NCBI GenBank assembly: GCA_033584155.1
Contig: CP138355.1
Coordinates: 3,605,826 to 3,669,825, forward strand
Direction: 5' to 3'
Source of the DNA: Candidatus Electrothrix scaldis
GTDB lineage: Bacteria > Desulfobacterota > Desulfobulbia > Desulfobulbales > Desulfobulbaceae
DNA length: 64,000 nucleotides
Shown here: positions 17,038-26,377 of the stretch, piece after piece
Numbering within the stretch: the stretch's first letter is position 1
Layout of the letters: every line of letters starts with the position of its first letter
Notes under the pieces: generated by a model
Told to the model about the DNA's origin: nothing
Databases searched by the model: none
Seen by the model: only the letters and a program-made list of their open reading frames with translations
Made by a program: the position numbers and the translations under genes

Positions 17038-17475
17038 ATGTGGTTCCACAACCGGATTTTTCGGGCGACCTTTCTTACCTGTATGCGGAAAAGTAATAAT
17101 CAGGCTCAAGGCGCTTTCCGAGGTTCGATGCCCGACAAAAGGCGGTCAGCCCAACACCTCATTTCTGCATTAACCTTTTAAGATCAAAACATAAGCTTAT
17201 TACATTGAATGCGCTAGATGTAATTTTTTTATTTTCATAAAGTTACGCCATTTATGTGGAGACATTAAGCCCATGTTCCCATATTGCCTTCAATCTCAAC
17301 ATTGAATCACCTTGAACAAAAGGAAAATAAATCTGTCCCCTTTTTCGCTTTTTCGAGCACTAGAAAAAATGTGGGAGGGGGTGTGAATGGTTACGATTGA
17401 TTAGAAACAACCGAAATAAAAACCGGGTTACACGCTGAGCGCGTACCCGGCGAAAACGATTAAAATTATTACCTT
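17038..17475. other. intergenic stretch with a convergent-gene hairpin
   Basis: No gene is seen. It contains the hairpin at 17423-17450 and otherwise unremarkable AT-rich sequence. Confidence 0.5.
17423..17450. terminator. bidirectional hairpin between convergent genes
   Basis: CCGGGT (17423-17428) pairs with ACCCGG (17445-17450), with further ACGC/GCGT pairing inside. It lies just downstream of the minus-strand CZB gene end and downstream of vanZ on the plus strand. Confidence 0.6.
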
Positions 17476-18031
17476 TTAGATGCTTTCTTTCTTAGCCTTT
17501 TCCTCAACAGACTCCAGCAAGTTGACAAAAACGTCACATTCTGATTTGAAGGTGGCTAACGCTTCACGCCCTTCCTGACCTTTTCTCTTCTCTTCAGGCA
17601 TTTGGATGAGCTGCTTAATCTTCTTATGAAATTCTTTATGAAGAACCTCAATACGTTTCATCTCAGAATAAGCGGAAAATTCCTGCAAGCCAGCCCCATA
17701 CAACCACCTGCCAAACTCACAACCGGAATGATCAGGAACCTGAGCAACGCTCAACTGTTCAACTCCATAAAAAAAATCCGAGAGCTTAGATTTCCACTGC
17801 AAATGTGGGCATGCTTCATATACCCCGAAAAGTAGTTGACACTTTCCGCAAGAACTGTGCCAAGCTATCGAGACAGGACAAGCCTAATAGTATCGCAACA
17901 GTTTAACTTTACAGGTGTTGTAATAGATTTCTTGTCTTGAATGAGCCACGACTCATCCAGAAAGTGTCAACCGGCATATGAAGCATGCCCAAATGTGCAA
18001 TAATTGCCGTCTGAATATGCGTGACATCCAT
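17476..18031 (-). pseudogene. CZB (chemoreceptor zinc-binding) domain protein gene split by a MITE
   Basis: The 5' part starts at ATG 18031 (AAGGGG seven bases upstream) and encodes MDVTHIQTAIIAHL. The rest resumes at 17799 with QWKSKLSDFF and runs to 17476. Removing the 182-bp insert and one 8-bp duplication joins them in frame as IIAHL-QWKSKL. That restores a 121-aa stand-alone CZB domain with its zinc ligands His (AHL), Cys (SGCEFGRW) and the LHKEFH histidines. CZB domains sense zinc or oxidants such as HOCl in chemotaxis and cyclic-di-GMP proteins. As it stands, the upstream frame runs into the insert and stops, so the protein is broken unless it restarts internally. Confidence 0.85.
17808..17989. 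mobile_element. 182-bp MITE with 8-bp target duplication
   Basis: Perfect 14-bp terminal inverted repeats GGCATGCTTCATAT (17808-17821) and ATATGAAGCATGCC (17976-17989). A second inner pair, GTTGACACTTTC and GAAAGTGTCAAC, follows a few bases inside. The target duplication CAAATGTG lies at 17800-17807 and 17990-17997. There is no room for a transposase, so movement depended on an enzyme in trans. The 8-bp duplication narrows the possible parent families, but I cannot assign one. Confidence 0.9.
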
Positions 18032-18541
18032 AAACAACCCCTTACGTCTTAATTAATCATATTCTACTAACAAACTGTAAATATAATGTCGGTCAGAAAA
18101 AAAAGCTATTGCTTTTCAGTTGTTAATAGGATGGATTGAAACAATAAAAGCACAATGTGGTATATACAATCAAGGTTTAATTAACATAAAAAGGGAGTTA
18201 AAGGAAGATACATTGCAGGTTGAAAATACATACAGAGTTATCTCAACCGAAGAAGGAAGCAGGAATGTACCCACTTCGGTCTCACAGAGCAAAATCAAAC
18301 CCCGCAGCCATACGGTTTCAGGCCGTGACCCAGAGGCTCAAATCCCAATCCCTAAGCTCAATGCATAGAAAAAAGGAAACAACCGCATTTTTCCCTTGCA
18401 ATTTCCAGCAACAAGAGCTAATCCTTTAATCCTGTTCAAGGAACGGCATTCATCGCCTTTTTTGCAGAAGCTCATCCCCCAAAGGCGATCAACAACGCAT
18501 ATTTTGTTGTTTGCAATACCCTGTTTGCCGGTTCAATCAAA
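18032..18541. other. intergenic stretch before the repeat array
   Basis: No supported gene is visible. Weak open frames of 69 to 82 codons lack ribosome sites. It leads into the 21-bp array. Confidence 0.4.
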
Positions 18542-18786
18542 GCGATTCACACTTGAATCAGGACAATTTCAATTTGAATTAACACGATTCACACTTCAAT
18601 CAGGACGATTTCAATTTAAATCGGGTCAATTTAAACTTCAATCAAGGCGATTTACACTTCAATCAGGGCAATTTAAATTTAAATCGGATCAATTTACACT
18701 TCAATCGAGTCGATTTAAGTGTGAATCAGAGTAATTTAAATGTAAATCAGGACGATTTAAGTTGCAATCGGGACGATTTAAACGTG
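18542..18786. repeat. 21-bp tandem repeat array, about 11.7 units
   Basis: Units run head to tail with no spacers, for example 18605-18625 and 18752-18772. Each unit contains a diverged dyad GATT-n7-AATC separated by AGGA/GGGT-like linkers. The 21-bp period equals two helical turns. In the plus frame the array reads as a seven-residue repeat of the type RFTLQSG, and the opposite strand is also partly open, so coding is not excluded. It lies about 110 bp upstream of the FN3-protein start. Confidence 0.85.
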
Positions 18787-18893
18787 TTTTTTCATAATGA
18801 AAAAGAAATATATTAGTACGTTGCGCAACACGGTGCATACAGACTGACAAATCGAACAGAAAAAAACAGACATCAGAACAGGGAGGTTTGAAC

Positions 18894-19499
18894 ATGCGTT
18901 TTCCAAACACCGAAGCAAAGATCATAGCCCTGGCCCAGAAGATCATCGCCGGACTGCGAGACAATCCCAACTTCCCCGACCCTCCGGTCTCGCCGGATCA
19001 ACTCCAGGCCCGGCTGGACAAGCTGCTTAATTCCAGTGATGCCCAGGTGAAGGCCCTGGCAGCGTCCAAACAGGCCACGGATATCAAGCAGGCTGATTTA
19101 GACGACACGATGACGGATATGAAAAGCATAATCCATTATGCTGAAGATACCGTGCATGGCGATGATGCCAAATTATCGGAATTGGGTTGGGGTGGCAGGG
19201 CCGAGCCGCGTGCCTTGCAGGTACCCGGACAACCGAGACTCCTTGAAATCCCGGAACAGGGCGCGGGCTGGCTGACCCTGGACTGGAAAAAACCTGTTGC
19301 TGGCGGCGCACCGGCCTCCTACAAGATCGAACGGCGGGAATTGACCGAAGGCGGCACCTGGGACCTGGCCGGGATTGCCATTGAAACCGAGGCCACGATC
19401 AATAATCAGGAACACGGCAAGGAATGGGAGTACCGGGTCCTTGCCATCAACAAGGCAGGTGAAGGAGAGCCCAGCAACACGGTGACGGCGGTGCTGTAA
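18894..19499 (+). CDS. hypothetical protein with C-terminal fibronectin type III domain
   Basis: A 201-aa protein without signal peptide or membrane segment. Residues 1-100 look helical and are Ala/Lys/Asp-rich (KLLNSSDAQVKALAASKQA). Residues 110-201 form an FN3-like domain (PGQPRLLEIPEQGAGWLTLDW, then YKIERRE, then YRVLAINKAGEGEPSN). FN3 domains usually mediate protein or carbohydrate contacts. GGGAGG seven bases before ATG 18894 sets the start. Its function is unknown, and the phased repeat array upstream may belong to its control region. Confidence 0.75.
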   Translation: MRFPNTEAKIIALAQKIIAGLRDNPNFPDPPVSPDQLQARLDKLLNSSDAQVKALAASKQATDIKQADLDDTMTDMKSIIHYAEDTVHGDDAKLSELGWGGRAEPRALQVPGQPRLLEIPEQGAGWLTLDWKKPVAGGAPASYKIERRELTEGGTWDLAGIAIETEATINNQEHGKEWEYRVLAINKAGEGEPSNTVTAVL

Positions 19500-19860
19500 C
19501 AGCGAGGATTAAAGACTTATGCCAGGAAAAGTCCGATAGGCTGACCTGCTGACTCTACCCCAAATGAAGGCCTTGATTCAAACGCCCTTCACCCCACAAC
19601 GCAAGCACAATCAGGCAACGACATCCGTTTTCACGTCCCTTTCCCCGTTAGTACCGGACACCAAGACGCCACTCGCTGCACCATCCAAAACCGTCCCACC
19701 TAACTTCTCAGGATTGGAGAAGATTCATATCTCCTTGCAGGCCAAGAAAAAGGACTGTATCTTATTTATGCAGGCTCAAGCCAGACAAACGGCTACCGTT
19801 CCTGTACTGACACTTCAAAATCACGCAACAACAACTCCAGAAAAAAAGCAGCAAGCTGTT
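19500..19860. other. region between the FN3 gene and the antiporter
   Basis: The antiporter frame is open back to an ATG at 19564, but those 99 extra residues do not resemble the CaCA family. I treat the stretch as non-coding, with an N-terminal extension as a minor alternative. Confidence 0.45.
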
Positions 19861-20949
19861 ATGTTAATCTTCCTTTTTATTGCCGGACTGGTACTGCTGG
19901 TCGTCGGCGCTGAAATCCTGGTCAAGGGAGCATCACGCCTGGCCAGCGCGCTCGGTGTCTCTCCACTGGTTATCGGCCTGACCGTGGTGGCCTTTGCTAC
20001 CAGTTCCCCCGAACTTGCGGTGAGCGTCAAGTCCTCATTCTCCGGTCAGGCAGATATTGCCCTGGGCAATGTAATCGGCAGCAACATCATGAATATCCTT
20101 TTTATCCTCGGCCTATCCGCAATTATCATTCCCCTGTCTGTCTCCCGACAACTGATACGGCTTGACGTTCCTCTACTCATCGTGCTTTCATCCCTGATCC
20201 TTTTGCTTTCACTGGATGGACACTTGGGCCGAATAGACGGAATCATACTGGTTACAGGACTTGCCTCCTACCTTTGGTTCCTGATTCACCAAAGCCGCAA
20301 GAAAAAAGGAGAGATGGAACTGGACGGCGTTGAAACGGCAGAGGCCGGTAATCCGCAATGGGCCAAGAACATGGCCTTGGTTATAGGTGGACTGGTGCTG
20401 CTGGTCATAGGCTCACGTTGGTTGGTCAACAGTGCGGTTTCCTTTGCCGAGTACCTCAAAATCAGTGAATTGATTATCGGCCTGACCGTTGTCTCCATCG
20501 GCACATCGTTGCCTGAAGCAGTTACGTCGGTCATTGCCGCCCTTCACGGAGAACGTGACATGGCTGTGGGCAATGTGGTTGGCAGCAATATCTTCAATAT
20601 TATGGGAGTACTCGGCGTTGCAGCCGCTACCTCGCCAACAGGCATTGCAGTTTCCCCTTCGGTGATCAGATTTGACCTGCCTATTATGATTACTGTTGCC
20701 CTGGCATGTCTGCCCATATTTTTTACCGGAGGCGTCATCAGCAGAAAGGAAGGGTTCCTGTTCTTCGGGTATTACCTGGCTTATACCCTTTACCTCGTTC
20801 TGGCAGCATCCGGACACGATGCCCTGCCCCGATTCAGTGCGATCATGCTCTATTTTGTGCTGCCGCTTACAGCAATCACCCTGATTATTGTCTCTCTGCA
20901 GGAGTTTCGCGCGCAAAAAAAAGGAGTACAATTTTGGGATAGGACATGA
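19861..20949 (+). CDS. CaCA-family sodium/calcium antiporter (YrbG type)
   Basis: The 362-aa inner-membrane protein has about ten helices in two inverted halves. The duplicated alpha-repeat motifs are plain: GLTVVAFATSSPELAVS with GNVIGSNIMNILFILG, and GLTVVSIGTSLPEAVTS with GNVVGSNIFNIMGVLG. These carry the cation-binding acidic residues. It exchanges calcium (or another divalent cation) for sodium or protons. I chose ATG 19861 because the first transmembrane helix begins there; the ribosome site is weak. Confidence 0.9.
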   Translation: MLIFLFIAGLVLLVVGAEILVKGASRLASALGVSPLVIGLTVVAFATSSPELAVSVKSSFSGQADIALGNVIGSNIMNILFILGLSAIIIPLSVSRQLIRLDVPLLIVLSSLILLLSLDGHLGRIDGIILVTGLASYLWFLIHQSRKKKGEMELDGVETAEAGNPQWAKNMALVIGGLVLLVIGSRWLVNSAVSFAEYLKISELIIGLTVVSIGTSLPEAVTSVIAALHGERDMAVGNVVGSNIFNIMGVLGVAAATSPTGIAVSPSVIRFDLPIMITVALACLPIFFTGGVISRKEGFLFFGYYLAYTLYLVLAASGHDALPRFSAIMLYFVLPLTAITLIIVSLQEFRAQKKGVQFWDRT

Positions 20950-21047
20950 AAGCAGCAGGCAGCTTTCCCTCCTTCCTCCGTTCAGGCAGCCCCCTCCTTC
21001 TCGGTAGGGTTAAGCTTTCCTCGTGATGACGAGGTCCAACGCCTGCC

Positions 21048-21425
21048 ATGCTGAGAGAGATCCCAGACATCTACCAAATTCCGGGTGAACCATTTCGACG
21101 CTGGTTCACCGGAGAGGATATGGATCTGATTATATGGTATTATGATGACCAATATAGCTTCCAAGGTTTTCAGTTCTGCTACAAGATGGGGAGGTTGGAA
21201 AAAGCCCTGACTTGGCTTGAGGGAAAAGGCTATACTCACGAAACCGTCTACGACGGAGAGGAACGCCCTGGACGACATAAGATGTCACCAGTCTTGCTCC
21301 GGGAAGCCTCCTTTCAGAAAAAGGAGGTCCTCATTCTCTTTCAAAGTCGAATTGAATATCTTGAACGCAGCATCATCGAATTTGTGAGTAAAAAAATACA
21401 AGAAACCCCATCAACGATGCGATAG
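21048..21425 (+). CDS. hypothetical protein
   Basis: A 125-aa soluble protein, rich in aromatic and charged residues (FRRWFTGEDMDLIIWYYDDQ at the N-terminus and a helical, charged C-terminus). I recognise no family. The start ATG lacks a strong ribosome site. It ends 20 bases before the DUF3124 lipoprotein gene, so the two may be co-transcribed. The composition looks like genuine protein. Confidence 0.55.
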   Translation: MLREIPDIYQIPGEPFRRWFTGEDMDLIIWYYDDQYSFQGFQFCYKMGRLEKALTWLEGKGYTHETVYDGEERPGRHKMSPVLLREASFQKKEVLILFQSRIEYLERSIIEFVSKKIQETPSTMR

Positions 21426-21445
21426 CAGAGGGTTGGAGAGAAAAG

Positions 21446-21982
21446 ATGCGTTTATTTTCAGCAAACATGATGGGAGCACTCCTGCTCATTCTTCTTTTCT
21501 TCGGATGCAGTCCTCCGGAAGAAAAGCCCGCACCTTCTTCCCCTCCTCCAGAGGAAGAACCGGTTTTCATTCATGATCTTGATATCACAACTGGCCAGAC
21601 TATCTTTGTACCAGCCTATTCAGAGGTGCATTATACCGTGAATAACACCATGAAGCTGGCCGTCACCCTGACCATCCATAATACAGACTTCACCTATCCT
21701 ATCATCCTGACATCTGTTCGTTATTATAACTCAAAAGGAGAAATGGTGCGGGAGTATCTGGAGAAACCGCAACGCTTAGGCCCAATGGCCACAGCGGATT
21801 TCTTTGTAAAGAGCGGGGAGCAGACAGGCGGGGTGGGGAGCAACTTTATTGTTGAGTGGGTTGCAGAGCATCCTGCGTACGAGCCTGTTGTCGAGACCCT
21901 CATGCTGAGTAATTCTGGCACCCAGGGCCTTTCTTTCACCAGCACCGGGCGGGTTATCAGGCATATAGAAAACAAGAAATAA
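21446..21982 (+). CDS. DUF3124 lipoprotein
   Basis: This 178-aa protein has a signal peptide ending in a lipobox (FFGC, Cys near residue 22), then a Pro/Glu-rich linker, then a DUF3124 domain. Family stretches include VPAYSEVHY, TLTIHNTDFTYPI, VRYYNSKGEMVREYL, and a late FIVEW. It is expected to be lipid-anchored in the envelope; its molecular role is unknown for the family. GGAGAG before the ATG supports the start. A short inverted repeat (22003-22029) separates it from the convergent glucan lyase gene. Confidence 0.85.
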   Translation: MRLFSANMMGALLLILLFFGCSPPEEKPAPSSPPPEEEPVFIHDLDITTGQTIFVPAYSEVHYTVNNTMKLAVTLTIHNTDFTYPIILTSVRYYNSKGEMVREYLEKPQRLGPMATADFFVKSGEQTGGVGSNFIVEWVAEHPAYEPVVETLMLSNSGTQGLSFTSTGRVIRHIENKK

Positions 21983-22002
21983 CCCGCCGATTGCAGACAT
22001 AG

Positions 22003-22029
22003 AAGGGCGAACACAAGGTTCGCCCCCTA
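22003..22029. repeat. REP-like palindrome (GGGCGAAC/GTTCGCCC), copy 1
   Basis: AGGGCGAAC, a short loop and GTTCGCCCCCTAC form a hairpin between convergent genes. Relatives lie at 34388-34450, 52172-52200 and 59617-59640. It may also terminate transcription. Confidence 0.7.
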
Positions 22030-22046
22030 CTGAACTGTTAACCTAA

Positions 22047-25000
22047 CTACACATACTCAGCATTGATACTGATTTCCGAGCTATTATCAAATACCTTCAC
22101 AAAGCTGATATTGATATTCTCGTTATAATACCAGGCATTGACAGGTGAGGCCCATAGGCTACCACTTCTCTGCTCTGCTGTTCCGCCAGAAATCAGCTCA
22201 ATCTGCTGCTCGTCAATCCTGATTTTCTTCAGGCAACCTGAATCCTCTTTCTTCTCAGCAGGATCATGCAAGATCGCGACAAAGAAGTACTTCTCAAACT
22301 CAGGGGTGTAGCCATCATGAATACGCTTCACCGTAATCTTTCGCTCCTTGCTCCCCTCATCACGAATATGCGAAATCTTAGTTGCACGGTATGTATTCCA
22401 ATCCCGCTCAGGATATGCCTCCTCAAGATGAGGGTGAGCCATTACCGTATCAGTTGAGGAAAGGCTCTCTCCGTCATCAAGATACATGGTGTATTCTCCC
22501 TCGTCACCTGGATAGATATTCAGAGTTATCGGATTAATCTGTTGTTCCTTATTGCGCTGGCCGACATACTGCTCCAGCTCAATGGTCGGGATAATAGCCC
22601 CGGCCCGGACATAGACCGGCACGATAAAATGGATATGACTTCCCTCGGTGTTCAAGTTTGCATCAAACTCCCTGATGGTGGTTCCCCCCTCAGTTGCAGG
22701 CCCCAGCGGCATGCTATTATCCATAAAGCAGTACCAGTCACTCCCAGAGGGCAGATAGACATCCCTTTTCCCCTGATTATTATTCAGCTCCTGCGGGTCA
22801 AGTACCGGGGCAACCAAAAGATCCTTGCCAACAAAAAACTCGTTATCGAGAAAGTCCTTCTTATCATTATAGAGCGATTCATCCTGAGAATCGTTGAGAA
22901 AGAGAGGACGGCAGATCGGTTGACCGTCCAGGGTATTCTCAAACATAGCATCGTAAAAGAGCTGAAGCAGGCGATAGCGCAGCTCGATATAATGCTTACA
23001 CACTGGAAGCACCATACGGTACAAATCCTGCGGCGCCGGAAGATGACCGCCACGATATTGCTGAAACCACTCCTCATACATAAAGGGTTCCTGGAACTCC
23101 TTCCGCCCCTTGCGCACATAATGATTCCTGAACCAGGGCAAAAAGGCCCCGGCAGCGGTCCAACGCATCAGAAGTTCGGGACTGGCCCACCGCCCTCCGT
23201 CATTGATTGAAGCCTCAAAGCCGCCAATATCCTGGCCGTTGATGACCACCCCGCACATACCCAGAGACAAAGCCTGCGACACATTCATCTTCAGAAAGTC
23301 CCAGTCCGAAGAATTATCACCGGTCCATAGGCCCGCAAAGCGATGCGAGCCGGTGAAGCTACCTCGACCGATAATAAAATTGCGTTTATTCTCCCTGCCC
23401 TTCAAAAAGGCTAAGCCATGATAGGTGGCTTTATGGAGATTATAGGAATACAGATTCCAGATTTTAATGGCAGGGGTCTTCTTATCCGGTTTTCCGTAAA
23501 AATCATCACTGATCAACAGGCGAAAAGGAAAGCCCTTCATGTCGCCCCGACTTTCACGGATAGCAGGAGTAGTCATATCCTGCCAAACCATCTCCAGCCC
23601 CATATCAAAGAGATACTGATACTGGGTTCCCCACCATTTCCGCACCTCGAACCTGCCCAGATCAGCATAATGGCCTGGGGTCCCTAATTGGTGTCCTGCC
23701 CCGTCCTTACCATAATAGACCTCCCCAATATAGGGCTCGCCACTGTTAAAGCCTTGGACCCAGCCATCAGGGTAATGATCCCACTTTCCCGGAGAATTCT
23801 CATCTTCTATCCATTCATTCGAGCAATACTCATTGCCGCCACCATACAATTGGTATTTCTTCCCGGCAGGATTATCCGGGTCATGGCGATGATCACGAAC
23901 AAAATAATCGCTTGCAGATGCCTCATTATAGGTTGCATATTTGGCCGTGTCCCGACAACTGATCACCGGGGTGATATTGGTGCTGCACTTGATCCCCTGT
24001 GCTTTCAGCTTATGAAACATCTCATGGGGATTAGGGAATTTTCCTTCATCAATAGTAAAGGTTTTATAATTATTCTGGACATCCACATCCACATGCAGAC
24101 CATCAAGAGGAATCTGATATTCCCGATATTTACTCACGGCCCATTCCAGAATTTCTCTCCTTTCATAGCCGTAACAGCCCTGATGATATCCCAGGCAATA
24201 ACGCGGTTTCAAGTAGGATCTGCCGACAATGGAAGTGAAACTACTCACCACATCAGCTGGCTTTTGGCCAAAAAAGAGGTAGTAATTCAGCTCTCCGAAC
24301 CGGGTGCCGAACATATAGCGTTTAGAATTCATGTAACCGATATCCATAAACATCTGCCCGGCATTACCGACAAAGGTCCCGCAAACGCTCTGCTGCGTTG
24401 GCACCCCGTTAAACTCCATAAAAAATGGATCTGAATGATATAAAGGTTCACGAACATCCAAAGGACCCTGATTATAGACCTGGCGATAGCGCATATTATC
24501 AAAATTAAAATAATTCATCTGCGCGGTATTCTTGCTCAGCGATTGGCCGCCCTGTTCGCCAAAGCCTATGTACTTGGCACTGGCAGGCTTGTTCACCGCC
24601 TGAATAATGGCATAATCTTCCTCACCGTTGGGGGTGTAGTAGATCGGTGTTTCTGCTGTTTCCCAAACCGGAAAGGGGGTACCAGCAGAAAAGCTGGAGA
24701 CCTGTATAACAAAAGGATTTAAGATAATTGTCATCTGCTGGACAGGTTGTTTATCCTTATCCTTTGTGGTCAGATCAAGTTTTTTACAGCCTTCATATTT
24801 ACCTTCTGTGACAGTACCTTCACTAAGAGCAAGTTGAAACTCACCCTTCCTCGCTTGCAAGACCTTTTGCAAATCACTCACTGTGTCGCAAATAATGGAA
24901 CGAGAGTTGCTGTTCTTATCATTCTCTTCGAAGGCTCCGCCAGGGTTAAAACGTATCCGAAAAATATCCTGATGCAGACAATAAATACGCATGCTGCATG

Positions 25001-25202
25001 CCTGACCATCCCCTCTCTTGAACTTCAGAGTTAGAGCCTTTAATTTTTTATCGTATGTGTAGGAATCAACTGTAGTTAACGTTTCCCATTCCTTATATCG
25101 AGAAAAATACTCCTCAACTTTGAGAAACTTATATGCTTCCTGCTCAGAAAAAATCTGCTGTGCTTCCCCTGCTGCTACTGATGATGAAACGATGTTCGAC
25201 AT
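22047..25202 (-). CDS. GH31 alpha-1,4-glucan lyase-like enzyme
   Basis: The 1051-aa protein has the size of algal and fungal alpha-1,4-glucan lyases and not of ordinary GH31 glucosidases. It carries the lyase-type nucleophile motif VWQDMTTPAIRES, then YNLHKATYHGLAFL, the acid/base region GLWTGDNSSDW, LRNHYVRKGRKEFQEP and VPVYVRAGAIIPTIE, in family order. Glucan lyases eliminate 1,5-anhydro-D-fructose from the non-reducing ends of starch or glycogen. No signal peptide is seen, so intracellular glycogen is the likely substrate. The frame is open to ATG 25241, but GGAGG eight bases before ATG 25202 favours that start. An alpha-glucosidase activity cannot be excluded from sequence alone. Confidence 0.85.
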   Translation of the reverse strand: MSNIVSSSVAAGEAQQIFSEQEAYKFLKVEEYFSRYKEWETLTTVDSYTYDKKLKALTLKFKRGDGQACSMRIYCLHQDIFRIRFNPGGAFEENDKNSNSRSIICDTVSDLQKVLQARKGEFQLALSEGTVTEGKYEGCKKLDLTTKDKDKQPVQQMTIILNPFVIQVSSFSAGTPFPVWETAETPIYYTPNGEEDYAIIQAVNKPASAKYIGFGEQGGQSLSKNTAQMNYFNFDNMRYRQVYNQGPLDVREPLYHSDPFFMEFNGVPTQQSVCGTFVGNAGQMFMDIGYMNSKRYMFGTRFGELNYYLFFGQKPADVVSSFTSIVGRSYLKPRYCLGYHQGCYGYERREILEWAVSKYREYQIPLDGLHVDVDVQNNYKTFTIDEGKFPNPHEMFHKLKAQGIKCSTNITPVISCRDTAKYATYNEASASDYFVRDHRHDPDNPAGKKYQLYGGGNEYCSNEWIEDENSPGKWDHYPDGWVQGFNSGEPYIGEVYYGKDGAGHQLGTPGHYADLGRFEVRKWWGTQYQYLFDMGLEMVWQDMTTPAIRESRGDMKGFPFRLLISDDFYGKPDKKTPAIKIWNLYSYNLHKATYHGLAFLKGRENKRNFIIGRGSFTGSHRFAGLWTGDNSSDWDFLKMNVSQALSLGMCGVVINGQDIGGFEASINDGGRWASPELLMRWTAAGAFLPWFRNHYVRKGRKEFQEPFMYEEWFQQYRGGHLPAPQDLYRMVLPVCKHYIELRYRLLQLFYDAMFENTLDGQPICRPLFLNDSQDESLYNDKKDFLDNEFFVGKDLLVAPVLDPQELNNNQGKRDVYLPSGSDWYCFMDNSMPLGPATEGGTTIREFDANLNTEGSHIHFIVPVYVRAGAIIPTIELEQYVGQRNKEQQINPITLNIYPGDEGEYTMYLDDGESLSSTDTVMAHPHLEEAYPERDWNTYRATKISHIRDEGSKERKITVKRIHDGYTPEFEKYFFVAILHDPAEKKEDSGCLKKIRIDEQQIELISGGTAEQRSGSLWASPVNAWYYNENINISFVKVFDNSSEISINAEYV

Positions 25203-25271
25203 GCCTTTCTCCTCCATAAGTGAGATTATTGTCTTGTGCAACCTGTTACCATCAACTGCCTGCGCTTTATT

Positions 25272-26015
25272 TTAGGGTACCGGATGTAACTCAGTAGCCA
25301 TCCAGATGCAGTCTGTATCGGAATAATACTGATGCCAGGGATACTCGAACTTCCGCCCGTCCTCCAAGGCATTACAAAATATTTCGTGGGTCTGTCCCTC
25401 GCCCAGGATCACATCTTCATACAGGGTTTCTATCGTTTCATCTGCGAACTTCTGCATCCTGCCGGTTCCAGTGATCTGCGTATGAAACTCAATAAAATTA
25501 TGCTGATTATGAATAACACAATTGGCACATTCCGTAGCAAACCAGATATTCACCTTTATCTGGTAGGTGACCTTGGTTCCATGCCTGCCCGTATTCTGGG
25601 CTTTCTGTTGGTCCTGTCCATTCTGCCCCAGGGCAGCAAAGGGATTAAAGGTGAGTTCTCCTATCTTCACTTGGGGTGATTTCCACAAAGGCACACCGTG
25701 CAATGCCGCACCAAAAAGCTTTTCAGCGCTTGCCCATTCTTCACTCAGGATCACATTGCCGAGATTAATACGACTTTTCACCTCAATCACCATTATCAGG
25801 GAGGCTGAGACAATACTTCTATTCTGGATAATGGTTGATTTCCGGGGAGCAAGTCCTCTCTGTGGCTGCTCATTAAAAAACAGAGGTTCCAGCCCCATAT
25901 TGACGATAATGGAACGTTGGGTAATGAGAAAATCCTGCACATTGCTCACAGCATATGCGACGATATTCTCACTGGCAAAATCTACAGGGATTACCTTGTT
26001 CAATGCGTCTGTCAT
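25272..26015 (-). CDS. hypothetical protein, probable operon partner of the glucan lyase
   Basis: A 247-aa soluble protein of unrecognised family. Features include a long beta-rich middle (SIVSASLIMVIEVKSRINLG), a short Gln/Asn-rich stretch (FAALGQNGQDQQKAQNTG), a Cys-x-x-Cys (ECANC), and a tryptophan/tyrosine-rich C-terminus. It lies 69 bases upstream of the lyase on the same strand, with no terminator between. I chose ATG 26015 because GGAG lies nine bases upstream; an ATG at 26030 is an alternative. Confidence 0.65.
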   Translation of the reverse strand: MTDALNKVIPVDFASENIVAYAVSNVQDFLITQRSIIVNMGLEPLFFNEQPQRGLAPRKSTIIQNRSIVSASLIMVIEVKSRINLGNVILSEEWASAEKLFGAALHGVPLWKSPQVKIGELTFNPFAALGQNGQDQQKAQNTGRHGTKVTYQIKVNIWFATECANCVIHNQHNFIEFHTQITGTGRMQKFADETIETLYEDVILGEGQTHEIFCNALEDGRKFEYPWHQYYSDTDCIWMATELHPVP

Positions 26016-26377
26016 TTTTATGCACTCCATATACCAATCTTTTTTTAGAATATGTTAAAAAATGAAAAAAATTTATCTGCAAACATCAAGCTACTTGATT
26101 ACTCCTTTTTCTGGAAACAGGAAAGATCTACCAGCTAACTCTCACCCAGTCAACAACTATACGTTTTTACAAAAATTTGTACAAAATCTTTCACAAATAG
26201 TACCTGTTTTTCAATTTTACTTTTTTTCATTCTGCGAGAAGAAAATTTCTCTCCAATACACAAAACACGCTGAGATTTGAAGTTGAATTTCAGCGCATAA
26301 TTTGTTCTGATCAGACATTCAAAAAAACTTTTCAATGTCTTACCCCACTGACTCTCAACCTTTCCCTTAGATCTATC
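26016..26377. other. divergent intergenic region
   Basis: AT-rich DNA separates the minus-strand glucan-lyase unit from mtnA. A palindrome TACAAAAATTTGTA (26168-26181) could be an operator. No gene is seen. Confidence 0.45.

Noticed and set aside
18396-18734. 112-aa protein with seven-residue repeats
   Set aside because: No ribosome site is seen and the dyad symmetry explains the periodicity equally well; kept only as an alternative to a DNA-site array.
18542-18786. CRISPR-like array
   Set aside because: Units are 21 bp, diverged and contiguous, without unique spacers, and no cas genes are present.
19564-19860. N-terminal extension of the CaCA antiporter
   Set aside because: The 99 extra residues lack similarity to the family, whose first transmembrane helix begins at ATG 19861.
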